Notes under the pieces: generated by a model
Told to the model about the DNA's origin: nothing
What the model saw: the letters and a program-made list of their open reading frames with translations, nothing else
Database searches by the model: none
Source: Embleya sp042956465
Lineage (GTDB): Bacteria; Actinomycetota; Actinomycetes; Streptomycetales; Streptomycetaceae
Assembly (NCBI RefSeq): GCF_042956465.1
Contig: NZ_JBIBGL010000012.1
Location: 1 to 64,000, forward strand
DNA length: 64,000 bases
Direction of reading: 5' to 3'
Made by a program: the position numbers and the translations under genes
Part shown: positions 9,143-16,509 of the stretch, piece after piece
How positions within the stretch are numbered: the stretch's first letter is position 1
Layout of the letters: every line of letters starts with the position of its first letter

Positions 9143-9412
9143 TCAGCGCGGTCGGTACCGCTTGCGCCGGCGCAGGCCCGCCGCGGTCAGCCGGACCACC
9201 AGTTCCCGGCTGGAGACCGGCTCGGCCCCCTGGGCCAGTGCCTGCGCGTACAGGTCGGCCGGGACGTCGTAGTGATCCCGGTCGAACGCACGTTCCGGCG
9301 CGCCGAGCGCGCGGGCGAACGCGTGCAGCTCGGCATGCGAGACGTCGCTGACGAGGTGCGACCACAGTCGCCCGCGTCCGGGCCAGGCCGGGGGATCGAT
9401 GAGGAGAGCCAC
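9143..9412 (-). CDS. DUF4031 domain-containing protein
   Basis: This small cytoplasmic protein of 89 residues matches DUF4031 over its full length: ALLIDPPAWPGRGRLWSHL at the start, HAELHAFARALG, then RAFDRDHYDVP and a basic C-terminus (RRRKRYRPR). The family has no assigned function. The GTG at 9412 gives the usual family start (V/M-ALLIDPP) but has only a weak ribosome site. It stands divergently 45 bases from the next gene. Confidence 0.85.
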   Translation of the reverse strand: MALLIDPPAWPGRGRLWSHLVSDVSHAELHAFARALGAPERAFDRDHYDVPADLYAQALAQGAEPVSSRELVVRLTAAGLRRRKRYRPR

Positions 9413-9457
9413 ACGCTCGATTCTCGTATACGTCGCGATCACGCACACTTGTGGACC

Positions 9458-9841
9458 ATGAGCAAGGATCCGACCGACGCCGCCCTGTTGACCGCCCGCG
9501 CCCTGGTCCTGGCCGATCTGCGCACGCACGGCGTCGAGACCCCCGAGACCGTGACCGTGGTCGAGCACGCCCTGGTCGAGCGCAAGTGGTGGGTCGAGCA
9601 GTGGCCCGACGGCGCCGCGTACGTCCCCGGACTGATCGGGCAGGACGTCCAGGAGGCACTGACCGAACAGGGCACGGTGTGGCCGCCGTGCCCGCGGCAC
9701 GACGACCACCCGCTCTACCTCGAACCCGAGCTCGGGGAGGACCCGCACTGGGTCTGCGAACGCGACGCCGAGGTGATCGCCCCGCTCGGCGGCCTCGCCC
9801 CGACTCAGCCACCGAACGAACGTGCGGTCAACGACGCGTAG
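9458..9841 (+). CDS. Conserved hypothetical protein
   Basis: This 127-residue soluble, acidic protein was not recognised with confidence. It has no signal peptide or membrane segment. A Trp-rich centre (KWWVEQWPDG) is followed by CPRHDDHPLYLEP and then HWVCERD, so two Cys and several His could bind a metal. Codon usage is typical of the genome. The ATG at 9458 is 45 bases from the divergent DUF4031 start, so the two genes probably share a promoter region. Confidence 0.65.
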   Translation: MSKDPTDAALLTARALVLADLRTHGVETPETVTVVEHALVERKWWVEQWPDGAAYVPGLIGQDVQEALTEQGTVWPPCPRHDDHPLYLEPELGEDPHWVCERDAEVIAPLGGLAPTQPPNERAVNDA

Positions 9842-10034
9842 ATCGGCCGTTCGCCACCGACCGCGTACGCGCCGACCAGCCGCTCGCTCTGCGCCCGGCC
9901 CACGGTGACACCGGCGTGCGAGTGCTCCGGGGGCCGGCGCCACCGGGTGGGCGCCGGCGTCGTCCAGCGTGCGCTCGGCGCGCCGCTGCTCCTCGGCGTC
10001 GGCGGCGCGCGGGTCCGAAGACCTCTCCGCCGTA
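9842..10034. other. Intergenic region with coding-like GC bias, no confirmed gene
   Basis: These 193 bases separate a hypothetical gene from the Uma2 gene. On the minus strand two overlapping frames show locally plausible but discontinuous protein sequence (for example GVTVGRAQSERLVGAYAVGG near 9850-9920). I could not join them into an ORF with a start and ribosome site. It may be a decayed gene end or chance in high-GC DNA. Confidence 0.3.
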
Positions 10035-10622
10035 TTACCTCGAGGGAAAGTCCGAGGTGTCCAGTTCGATACCGAAGGGCCCGGGGACGGCGACCGATCC
10101 GCCGAAATCGACGCGCTGGATGCGCTGGTAGACCTTGCCGTCCGGCTCGGAGTACAACGTCGCCGCCGGGCCGTCCTTGTCCCAGCGATCGACGAGCAGG
10201 TAGAGCGGAATCGGCCCGTGTGCGTATGCCCGCAGCTTGTCGACACGATCGGTGTCCGCGTTGCTCGGGGAGGTGATCTCGGCGACGAGAAGAACCCGAT
10301 CCGCCGGAGTCGGCGTGGCGACGTCTTCCCGTGCCACCACCACCAGGTCGGGAATACACAGCCGACCGACCGACATGATCTCCACGCCGAGATGCTGAAA
10401 GACACCGCATCCTTCGGGGGCGGCCCGGCGCAGCTGCCAATGGAGGTCGTCCGCGATCAATTCGTGCCTGTGTCCCGGAGGCGGCGACATCGTGATGTTC
10501 TCTCCGTCGAACTCGGCGCGCCAGCCTTCGGGCGCCTCCAATTCCTTCCACATGGTCACGATGTCGCGCCAGGCGGTGGTCACTTCGATCACGGGTGCGG
10601 TCAACTCGTCCACCTCGCCCAC
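10035..10622 (-). CDS. Uma2-family endonuclease-like protein (DUF820)
   Basis: This 195-residue cytoplasmic protein of the Uma2/DUF820 family has a PD-(D/E)xK restriction-endonuclease fold. The expected core is present: PDLVVV (catalytic Asp), EITSPSNADTDRVDKL (catalytic Glu and Lys region) and YLLVDRW. Uma2 genes are abundant in Streptomyces and Cyanobacteria, usually solitary and of unknown role. Base composition of the gene is slightly less GC-rich than its neighbours (for example GAAATC, GAATTC-rich codons), which would fit lateral mobility. No partner methylase or toxin is nearby. Confidence 0.85.
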   Translation of the reverse strand: MGEVDELTAPVIEVTTAWRDIVTMWKELEAPEGWRAEFDGENITMSPPPGHRHELIADDLHWQLRRAAPEGCGVFQHLGVEIMSVGRLCIPDLVVVAREDVATPTPADRVLLVAEITSPSNADTDRVDKLRAYAHGPIPLYLLVDRWDKDGPAATLYSEPDGKVYQRIQRVDFGGSVAVPGPFGIELDTSDFPSR

Positions 10623-10734
10623 CTCGATCCATGTCGTACGAGAACGACGCTACGGCCGCCCGGAGACCGTTTCAGGGTAAGTCGCCATCGCCACTCGAAC
10701 GAGCGAACACGGCTTCGAACACGCGGAAACGCGA

Positions 10735-10766
10735 AAGAGGCGGTCCCCCGAAAGGGACCGCCTCTT
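10735..10766 (-). terminator. Terminator hairpin of groEL
   Basis: A perfect 13-bp stem (10735-10747 with 10754-10766; arm AAGAGGCGGTCCC) with a 6-base loop lies 47 bases downstream of the groEL stop on the minus strand. The A-rich left flank gives a short run of T on the transcribed minus strand. Confidence 0.8.
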
Positions 10767-10812
10767 CCGTAAAACAACCGACCGTGGGTCGGGACCACCG
10801 ATCCTCAGTGGA

Positions 10813-12441
10813 TCAGAAGTCCATGCCGCCCATGTCCGGGGCGCCGCCGCCGGCCGGAGCGGCGTTCTTCTCCGGCTTGTCGGCGATGACGGCCTCGGTG
10901 GTCAGGAACAGCGCGGCGATCGACGCGGCGTTCTGCAGCGCGGAACGGGTGACCTTCGCCGGGTCGATGATGCCCTCGGCGATGAGGTCCACGTACTCGC
11001 CGGTCGCGGCGTTGAGGCCGTGACCCGGGGTCAGGTTGCGCACCTTCTCCACAACCACGCCGCCCTCGAGGCCGGCGTTGACCGCGATCTGCTTGAGCGG
11101 GGCCTCGACGGCCAGGCGCACGATGTTCGCGCCGGTGGCCTCGTCGCCGTCCAGCTCGAGCTTGTCGAACGCGATGGTGGACGCCTGGAGCAGGGCCACG
11201 CCACCACCGGCGACGATGCCCTCCTCGACGGCGGCCTTCGCGTTGCGCACCGCGTCCTCGATGCGGTGCTTGCGCTCCTTGAGCTCGACCTCGGTCGCGG
11301 CACCGGCCTTGATCACGGCCACGCCGCCGGCCAGCTTCGCGAGGCGCTCCTGGAGCTTCTCGCGGTCGTAGTCCGAGTCCGAGTTCTCGATCTCGGCGCG
11401 GATCTGGTTGACCCGACCCGCGACCTGGTCCGAGTCACCGGCGCCGTCGACGATGGTGGTCTCGTCCTTGGTGACGACGACCTTGCGGGCGCGGCCGAGG
11501 AGTTCGAGACCCGCGGTGTCGAGCTTGAGGCCGACCTCCTCGGAGATGACCTGGCCACCGGTGAGGATGGCGATGTCGCCGAGCATGGCCTTGCGACGGT
11601 CGCCGAAGCCCGGAGCCTTGACGGCGACGGACTTGAAGGTGCCGCGGATCTTGTTGACGACGAGCGTGGCCAGGGCCTCGCCCTCGACGTCCTCGGAGAT
11701 GATCATGAGCGGCTTGCCCGACTGCATGACCTTCTCCAGCAGCGGGAGGAGGTCCTTCACCGAGGTGATCTTCGAGTTGACGATGAGCACGTAGGCGTCT
11801 TCGAGGACGGCCTCCATGCGCTCCATGTCGGTCGCGAAGTACGGCGAGATGTAGCCCTTGTCGAAGCGCATGCCCTCGGTGAGCTCGAGCTCGAGACCGA
11901 AGGTGTTGCTCTCCTCGACGGTGATGACGCCTTCCTTGCCGACCTTGTCCATGGCCTCGGCGATCATCTCGCCGATCAGGGGGTCAGCGGCGGAGATCGA
12001 GGCGGTGGAGGCGATCTGCTCCTTCGTCTCGACGTCCTTGGCGAGCGCGAGCAGCTGCTCGGAGACGGCCTCGACGGCCTTCTCGATGCCACGCTTGAGG
12101 GCCATCGGGTTCGCGCCGGCGGCCACGTTGCGCAGGCCCTCGCGAACGAGCGCCTGGGCGAGGACGGTCGCGGTCGTCGTACCGTCACCGGCGACGTCGT
12201 CCGTCTTCTTCGCGACCTCCTTGACCAGCTCGGCACCGATCTTCTCGTACGGGTCCTCGAGCTCGATCTCCTTGGCGATGCTCACACCATCGTTGGTGAT
12301 GGTGGGCGCACCCCACTTCTTCTCGAGCACGACGTTGCGGCCCTTGGGGCCCAGCGTGACCTTGACGGCGTCGGCGAGCTGGTTCATCCCGCGCTCGAGG
12401 CCGCGGCGCGCTTCCTCGTTGAACGCGATGATCTTGGCCAT
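10813..12441 (-). CDS. groEL: Chaperonin GroEL (60 kDa), stand-alone copy
   Basis: GroEL is the ATP-driven cytoplasmic folding chamber. The 542-residue sequence is full length: AKIIAFNEEARRGLERG start, VTLGPKGRNVVLEKK, the ATP-binding VAGDGTTTATVLAQ, apical domain, and the acidic equatorial end. The C-terminus is GGGAPDMGGMDF, the Gly/Met-rich tail typical of the actinobacterial housekeeping GroEL2 rather than a His-rich tail. No groES precedes it, as is usual for groEL2. GGGAGG lies about ten bases before the ATG. Four CIRCE half-sites upstream (12564-12626) indicate HrcA heat-shock control. The following cspA and metMO order matches streptomycete chromosomes. Confidence 0.97.
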   Translation of the reverse strand: MAKIIAFNEEARRGLERGMNQLADAVKVTLGPKGRNVVLEKKWGAPTITNDGVSIAKEIELEDPYEKIGAELVKEVAKKTDDVAGDGTTTATVLAQALVREGLRNVAAGANPMALKRGIEKAVEAVSEQLLALAKDVETKEQIASTASISAADPLIGEMIAEAMDKVGKEGVITVEESNTFGLELELTEGMRFDKGYISPYFATDMERMEAVLEDAYVLIVNSKITSVKDLLPLLEKVMQSGKPLMIISEDVEGEALATLVVNKIRGTFKSVAVKAPGFGDRRKAMLGDIAILTGGQVISEEVGLKLDTAGLELLGRARKVVVTKDETTIVDGAGDSDQVAGRVNQIRAEIENSDSDYDREKLQERLAKLAGGVAVIKAGAATEVELKERKHRIEDAVRNAKAAVEEGIVAGGGVALLQASTIAFDKLELDGDEATGANIVRLAVEAPLKQIAVNAGLEGGVVVEKVRNLTPGHGLNAATGEYVDLIAEGIIDPAKVTRSALQNAASIAALFLTTEAVIADKPEKNAAPAGGGAPDMGGMDF

Positions 12442-12563
12442 GTGGTGAAGTCCTCCCAGAACGGGGGTGAGTGCCGGACCGCACTGGCGCCCGCGACGGA
12501 CGACCCGACCACCGCGAGGATCCCTCCCTCACGGGTGCCGAGCCTCACCGGCCCGGTCCGTTT

Positions 12564-12590
12564 CTGTCACTCTCACATCCAGAGTGCTAA
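12564..12590 (-). promoter_or_regulatory. CIRCE-like operator, promoter-distal to groEL start side
   Basis: Read on the minus strand this is TTAGCACTC, nine bases, then GAGTGACAG. The first half is a perfect CIRCE arm. The second keeps GAGTG but diverges after it. It follows the full CIRCE at 12600-12626 after exactly nine more bases, so the four half-sites are evenly spaced. HrcA is the expected repressor. Confidence 0.65.
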
Positions 12591-12599
12591 CGCCAATGA

Positions 12600-12626
12600 T
12601 TAGCACTCGACCATGCCGAGTGCAAG
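12600..12626 (-). promoter_or_regulatory. CIRCE operator (HrcA site) of groEL, probably overlapping the promoter
   Basis: On the minus strand: TTGCACTC, nine bases, GAGTGCTAA, against the CIRCE consensus TTAGCACTC-N9-GAGTGCTAA. TTGCAC also reads as a -35 element, with TAATCA 17 bases later as a weak -10, so the operator would sit on the promoter. The element lies about 160 bases before the groEL start codon. A second, partial CIRCE follows at the same nine-base spacing. Confidence 0.85.
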
Positions 12627-12736
12627 CGCAACGGGAGGTCTCGACCCGTCCGCGTGCACGCCCGCGTGTGTCGCACGTGGGGCGGGCCGCACCGGAGACG
12701 ACGGGTCGCGGGCGGGCCCGGGGCCGGACGCGCAAC

Positions 12737-12781
12737 GACCGGGGCCCGGCCCCCGCGTGGCGGGAAGGCCGGGCCCCGGTC
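12737..12781 (-). terminator. Strong GC-rich hairpin, likely terminator of cspA
   Basis: A 15-bp stem (12737-12751 with 12767-12781; core ACCGGGGCCCGGCC) encloses a 15-base loop. It lies 134 bases beyond the cold-shock gene stop and upstream of the groEL promoter, so it can insulate groEL from cspA transcription. No T-tract is present. Confidence 0.6.
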
Positions 12782-12914
12782 ACCGATCGACCCGATTCGA
12801 CGATCCGGCAAGGGATCGGTGGGAATCGGAGGATCGGACAAGATGTGTGCTGCGGTGTGTCGTGCAGTCCGTGGTGTGGACCGTTTCAAGCAGAGGAGCG
12901 GATTGCCCCCTGGT

Positions 12915-13118
12915 TCAGGCGGTGACGCGGACCATGTCGGCCTGCGGCCCCTTCTGCCCCTGCGAGATCTCGAACTCGACTCGCTGCCCCTCCTCGAGCG
13001 TCCGGTACCCGTCCATCTGGATCGCGCTGTAGTGGACGAAAACGTCCGCACCACCGTCGACCGCGATGAAGCCGTACCCCTTCTCCGCGTTGAACCACTT
13101 GACGGCGCCCTGAGCCAT
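12915..13118 (-). CDS. CspA-family cold-shock protein
   Basis: This is a 67-residue RNA/ssDNA-binding cold-shock domain. RNP1 is KGYGFIAVD and RNP2 is VFVHYSAI, with the usual MAQGAVKWFNAEKG start. It acts as a cytoplasmic RNA chaperone. Start at ATG 13118, with GGGGAG eight bases upstream. The upstream 300-odd bases are clearly richer in A+T than the surroundings and probably hold a long leader, as for other cold-shock genes. It sits between groEL and the metMO operon, a position conserved in streptomycetes. Confidence 0.95.
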   Translation of the reverse strand: MAQGAVKWFNAEKGYGFIAVDGGADVFVHYSAIQMDGYRTLEEGQRVEFEISQGQKGPQADMVRVTA

Positions 13119-13451
13119 TCCTAACTCCCCTGTTACTGGCCCTTTCACGGATACTGCACGCCGCAGCTCCGGGTTCGTATCCAGAAGGACCCGGCCTTCC
13201 GCTACGACCGCGGCTGAATGTATCCGGACGGATGCCCGGAGCAACAGGTCAATCGGACGAGAATTCCCGAGTGAATAAAGACCGCATTCTTCGCGAGTCA
13301 CCAGGAAAGCCGTATTTCAATTCGTCAGGAAAGCGACCTTCCGCACATAACGGGTGTGATCCCGACCACGGGTTTACCGACGCGTCGCCGCCAAAGCCGG
13401 GAAATGGACCCGGTTAAACACGTGTAACGATCACCCTCTCCGGGTGACGAA
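13119..13451. other. A+T-enriched leader/promoter region of cspA
   Basis: There is no ORF with a ribosome site here. The segment 13200-13440 has many A/T-rich words (for example AATAAAG, TATTTCAATTC, GGTTTACC, GTTAAACACGTGTAAC) unlike the rest of the window. It must contain the minus-strand promoter and 5' leader of the cold-shock gene. An ACACGTGT palindrome lies near 13420. I could not fix a single -10/-35 pair. Confidence 0.5.
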
Positions 13452-13487
13452 GAAATCCGCCGCCCGGTGCTCCGGGCGGCGGATTTC
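13452..13487 (-). terminator. Terminator hairpin of the metM-metO operon
   Basis: A perfect 16-bp stem (13452-13467 with 13472-13487; arm GAAATCCGCCGCCCGG) with a TGCT loop lies 55 bases after the metO stop on the minus strand. It is the strongest simple hairpin in the window. Its A/T-rich stem base gives a few U residues in the minus-strand transcript. Confidence 0.85.
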
Positions 13488-13541
13488 TCGGTTCCGTTTC
13501 GTGCCCGAGTCGATGAAGATCGGGACCGTCGGCCTATCGCG

Positions 13542-13820
13542 TCAGCAACCGCCCGCGACCGCCGGGATGATCGAAACGGTGCCCTTGTCGGGGGTGGCCG
13601 TGGCGAGACCGTCCGCGAAGCGCACGTCCTCGTCGTCCACGTACAGATTCACAAAGCGACGCAGCTTGCCCTCGTCGTCGAGGATGCGCGCGCGAATTCC
13701 GGTGTGATCCTTTTCCAAGGCATCCAGGACCTCGGCGAGGGTCGTCCCCTCGACGGACACCTCGGCCGCCCCGCCCGTGTAGGTGCGCAGGATCGTCGGG
13801 ATGCGAACGGAGACGCTCAT
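13542..13820 (-). CDS. metO: MoaD/ThiS-family sulfur-carrier protein, probable MetO
   Basis: This 92-residue ubiquitin-fold sulfur carrier starts MSVSVRIPTILRTYTGG and ends SIIPAVAGGC. The Gly-Gly is the site that is adenylated and converted to a thiocarboxylate. Here one extra Cys follows it, so a protease must trim the tail before activation. It is close to mycobacterial CysO. The start ATG overlaps the stop of the ThrC-like gene (ATGA, 13817-13820), so the two are made together. From memory, Streptomyces MetM/MetO use exactly such a pair to make homocysteine from O-phosphohomoserine. Placement behind a SAM riboswitch supports MetO over a molybdopterin or cysteine role. Confidence 0.85.
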   Translation of the reverse strand: MSVSVRIPTILRTYTGGAAEVSVEGTTLAEVLDALEKDHTGIRARILDDEGKLRRFVNLYVDDEDVRFADGLATATPDKGTVSIIPAVAGGC

Positions 13821-15091
13821 GCCAGGCCGGCCTTTCGGAAGGAATCCAGAGTGGGTCGAATGGTCGCGGTGGCGCCGGTGGTCGGCGTGACCGCGTCCAA
13901 CGTCTTGAGGCCGTCACCCGTGTTGAGCACGACCGTCTCGGCGTCCGGGTCCAGCGCGCCGGACGCGAGCAGTTTGCGCAGGCAGCCGACGGTCACGCCG
14001 CCGGCGGTCTCGCCGAAGATGCCCTCGGTGCGGGCCAGCAGCTTCATCGCCTCGACCACCTCGGCGTCGGTCACGTCCTCCACCGCGCCGCCGGTGCGCT
14101 TGCACACGTCCAGCACGTACGGGCCGTCGGCCGGGTTGCCGATCGCGAGCGACTTGGCGATCGTGTCCGGTCGCACCGGGCGGATCACGTCCTGGCCGGC
14201 CTTCCACGCCGCCGCAACCGGGGAGCACCCGGTGGCCTGCGCGCCGAAGATCTTGTACGGGGTGTCCTCGACCAGGCCCAGTGCGATCAGCTCGCGGAAA
14301 CCCTTGTCGATCTTGGTCAGCTGCGAACCGGACGCGATCGGGATGACGATCTGCTCGGGCAGCCGCCAGCCGAGCTGTTCGGCGATCTCGTAGGCCAGCG
14401 TCTTGGAACCCTCGCCGTAGTACGGCCGCAGGTTCACGTTGACGAAGCCCCAGTCCTCGCCGGCCGGGTCGCCGATCAACTCCGAGCAGAACCGGTTGAC
14501 CTCGTCGTAGGTGCCCTCGATGGCGACCAGCTCGCCGCCGTAGACGGCCGCCGTGACGACCTTGCCGGCCTCCAGGTCGGCCGGGATGAACACGCAGCTG
14601 CGCAGGCCCGCCCGAGCGGCGGCGGCGCCCACCGCGCCGGCCAGGTTGCCGGTGGAGGAGCAGGAGAGGGTGGTGAAGCCGAAGGTGCGTGCGGCCTCGA
14701 CGGCGATCGCGACCACGCGGTCCTTGAAGGAGTGCGTCGGGTTGCCCGAGTCGTCCTTGACGTGCAGCTTCGCGATGCCCAGCTCGCGGCCCAGGTTCTC
14801 GGCCCGGACGAGCTTGGTGAAACCGGGGTTCAGGTTGGGCCGGGACGCGACGTCCGCGGCGACCGGCAGGAGCGGTGCATAGCGCCAGATGTTCTGCGGG
14901 CCGGCCTCGATCTGCTCTCGCGTGACGGTGCCGAAGTCGTAGGCGACCTCGAGCGGGCCGAAACAGGACTCGCAGGCGTACTTCGGGCCGAGTTCGGTGC
15001 GTTCGCCGCACTCGCGACACGACAGCGCGACGGCCGGACCGAAGGCGGTGGAGGTGGCGCTGGTGGAGCGGGTGGCGGTGGGTGTCGCCAT
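13817..15091 (-). CDS. metM: Threonine synthase (ThrC) family PLP enzyme, probable homocysteine synthase MetM
   Basis: This 424-residue fold-type II PLP enzyme has an N-terminal zinc-ribbon-like segment (SCRECGERTELGPKYACESC) and the PLP lysine in PTHSFKDRVV. The cofactor phosphate loop is SSTGNLAGAVGAAAARAG, and GSQLTKIDKGFREL precedes a C-terminal CLRKLLASGAL segment. By family alone it would be called threonine synthase, which converts O-phosphohomoserine to threonine. Two features argue for MetM instead: a coupled sulfur-carrier gene and a SAM-I riboswitch in its leader. MetM takes the same substrate but makes homocysteine with sulfur from thiocarboxylated MetO. A second thrC elsewhere in the genome would settle it. 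AAAGG lies eight bases before ATG 15091. Confidence 0.8.
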   Translation of the reverse strand: MATPTATRSTSATSTAFGPAVALSCRECGERTELGPKYACESCFGPLEVAYDFGTVTREQIEAGPQNIWRYAPLLPVAADVASRPNLNPGFTKLVRAENLGRELGIAKLHVKDDSGNPTHSFKDRVVAIAVEAARTFGFTTLSCSSTGNLAGAVGAAAARAGLRSCVFIPADLEAGKVVTAAVYGGELVAIEGTYDEVNRFCSELIGDPAGEDWGFVNVNLRPYYGEGSKTLAYEIAEQLGWRLPEQIVIPIASGSQLTKIDKGFRELIALGLVEDTPYKIFGAQATGCSPVAAAWKAGQDVIRPVRPDTIAKSLAIGNPADGPYVLDVCKRTGGAVEDVTDAEVVEAMKLLARTEGIFGETAGGVTVGCLRKLLASGALDPDAETVVLNTGDGLKTLDAVTPTTGATATIRPTLDSFRKAGLA

Positions 15092-15109
15092 GGCGAGGGC
15101 CTTTCTGTC

Positions 15110-15256
15110 CTCATCTTTACCCGTGGGGTCCCACGGGCCGGACTTGGCACCTGTCCGATCCGCCGGTGCTCGCTCGCGCCGAAAGCGCGTCACGAGGAAT
15201 GACGATCGGATGGTTGCCGGGGCTTCAACGGGCCGTTCCCTCTGCCCCTCTGGATG
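15110..15256 (-). promoter_or_regulatory. SAM-I (S-box) riboswitch upstream of metM-metO
   Basis: On the minus strand the 147-nt leader carries the S-box hallmarks in order. They are P1 5' arm CTCATC (15251-15256), GAGGGGCAGGGAACGGCCCG, TTGAAGCCCCGGCAACC, a variable P3 hairpin, GGTGCCAAGTCC, a P4 hairpin (GCCCGTGGG with CCCACGGG), then AAAGATGAG closing P1 (15110-15115). It ends 18 bases before the start codon and just upstream of the AAAGG ribosome site, with no separate terminator stem visible. Control is therefore probably at translation: SAM binding would lower expression of both genes. Confidence 0.88.
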
Positions 15257-15452
15257 AGCTGCTATGGCGGTGGACACACCCGTCGCCGGGTGGCCGGTCC
15301 GCGTTTGTCCGGCTCGACGTGCGATCGTCGTATCCGGTGACGACGACTGTAACCGAACCGGTGCCGCGTCGATCATCCGGTCCACCTCGCGAGACGATAA
15401 AGGGTGACCGCGACCGAGGCCGGAACACCGGCGACGACAGGGGATTTCGAAC

Positions 15453-16430
15453 GTGCAGCCCGAGGTGAGCGCCTGGCTTCGACGACGGTCCTCCGTCGCC
15501 GCGGACTGGCCCGTCGACAAGCTTCTTGACGCCAAACGCGACACCCGGGTCAGCGTCGTCCTGCCCGCGTTGAACGAGGCGGCGACCGTCGGGGACATCG
15601 TCAAGGTGATCCGGACCGAGCTGATCGAGCGCGCGCCGCTGGTGGACGAGCTCGTGGTGGTCGACTCCGGATCCACCGACGACACCGCCGGGGTCGCCGC
15701 CGACGCGGGCGCGCGGGTCGTGCACCGCGACGACATCCTGCCCACGCTGGCGGCCGTACGCGGCAAGGGCGAGGTGTTGTGGCGCTCGCTCCTGGTCACC
15801 GACGGCGACATCGTGGCGTTCGTGGACGCCGACCTGAAGGACTTCTCGGCGGACTTCGTCACCGGGATCCTGGGCCCGCTGCTGACCGACTCCACGGTTC
15901 GACTGGTCAAGGCCATGTACGACCGGCCGCTGGAGATCGGCGACACGATCGTGCCCGCGGGCGGCGGCCGGGTCACCGAGTTGGTCGCCCGCCCCCTGCT
16001 CAACCTGCACTGGCCGGAACTGGCCGGTTTCGTCCAGCCGCTCGGCGGCGAGTACGCGGCCCGGCGCTCGCTCCTGGAACAGCTGCCCTTCCCGTGCGGC
16101 TACGGCGTCGAGACCGCGATGCTCGTGGACACCCTGCGCCTGGCCGGTCTGGACGCGATGGCCCAGGTGGACGTGGGCGTGCGCCGGCACAGCCACCAGG
16201 ACGAGGCCGGCCTCGGCCGGATGGCGGCGGAGATACTCCAGGCCGTGGAGCGCCGACTGCGCCGCGGCCCCACGGGCGCGCACCCGGTCGAGCTCAGCAC
16301 CGCGCTGACCCAGTTCGAGCGGGACGAGGACGGCTTCCGGCTGCGCACGCACGACGTCGCGGCCCGAGAGCGGCCGCCGATGGCGACCGTGCCCGAGTAC
16401 CGTGCGCGGACCCGCCTGGTCGGGCGCTGA
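15453..16430 (+). CDS. gpgS: Glucosyl-3-phosphoglycerate synthase GpgS
   Basis: GpgS is a GT81 glycosyltransferase (GT-A fold) that joins glucose from a nucleotide sugar to 3-phosphoglycerate. This is the first step to glucosylglycerate and, in mycobacteria, methylglucose lipopolysaccharides. The 325-residue protein shows VVLPALNEAATVGDIV, the nucleotide loop VVDSGSTDDTAG, AAVRGKGEVLWRSL and the metal-binding AFVDADLKDFS. GTG at 15453 follows AGGGGA by nine bases. It is divergent from the metM leader. With otsA and otsB nearby it adds a second compatible-solute route. The matching phosphatase GpgP is not in the window. Confidence 0.92.
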   Translation: MQPEVSAWLRRRSSVAADWPVDKLLDAKRDTRVSVVLPALNEAATVGDIVKVIRTELIERAPLVDELVVVDSGSTDDTAGVAADAGARVVHRDDILPTLAAVRGKGEVLWRSLLVTDGDIVAFVDADLKDFSADFVTGILGPLLTDSTVRLVKAMYDRPLEIGDTIVPAGGGRVTELVARPLLNLHWPELAGFVQPLGGEYAARRSLLEQLPFPCGYGVETAMLVDTLRLAGLDAMAQVDVGVRRHSHQDEAGLGRMAAEILQAVERRLRRGPTGAHPVELSTALTQFERDEDGFRLRTHDVAARERPPMATVPEYRARTRLVGR

Positions 16431-16509
16431 CGGTCGTCCCGGTCGGGCGCCGGACGGCTGTTTCGCGCCATCGTCGTGGGCGAGGCGGGCCCGGTGCGGG
16501 CGCGCCGGC

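Noticed and set aside
13542..13820. Molybdopterin synthase small subunit MoaD
   Set aside because: Family resemblance exists, but the operon partner is ThrC-like, no moa genes are near and control is by SAM, so a sulfur-amino-acid role fits better.
13817..16003. A ThrC-like protein extended to 728 residues
   Set aside because: The extra N-terminal part reads through the riboswitch and the gpgS gene on the opposite strand. The ATG at 15091 with AAAGG upstream is the true start.
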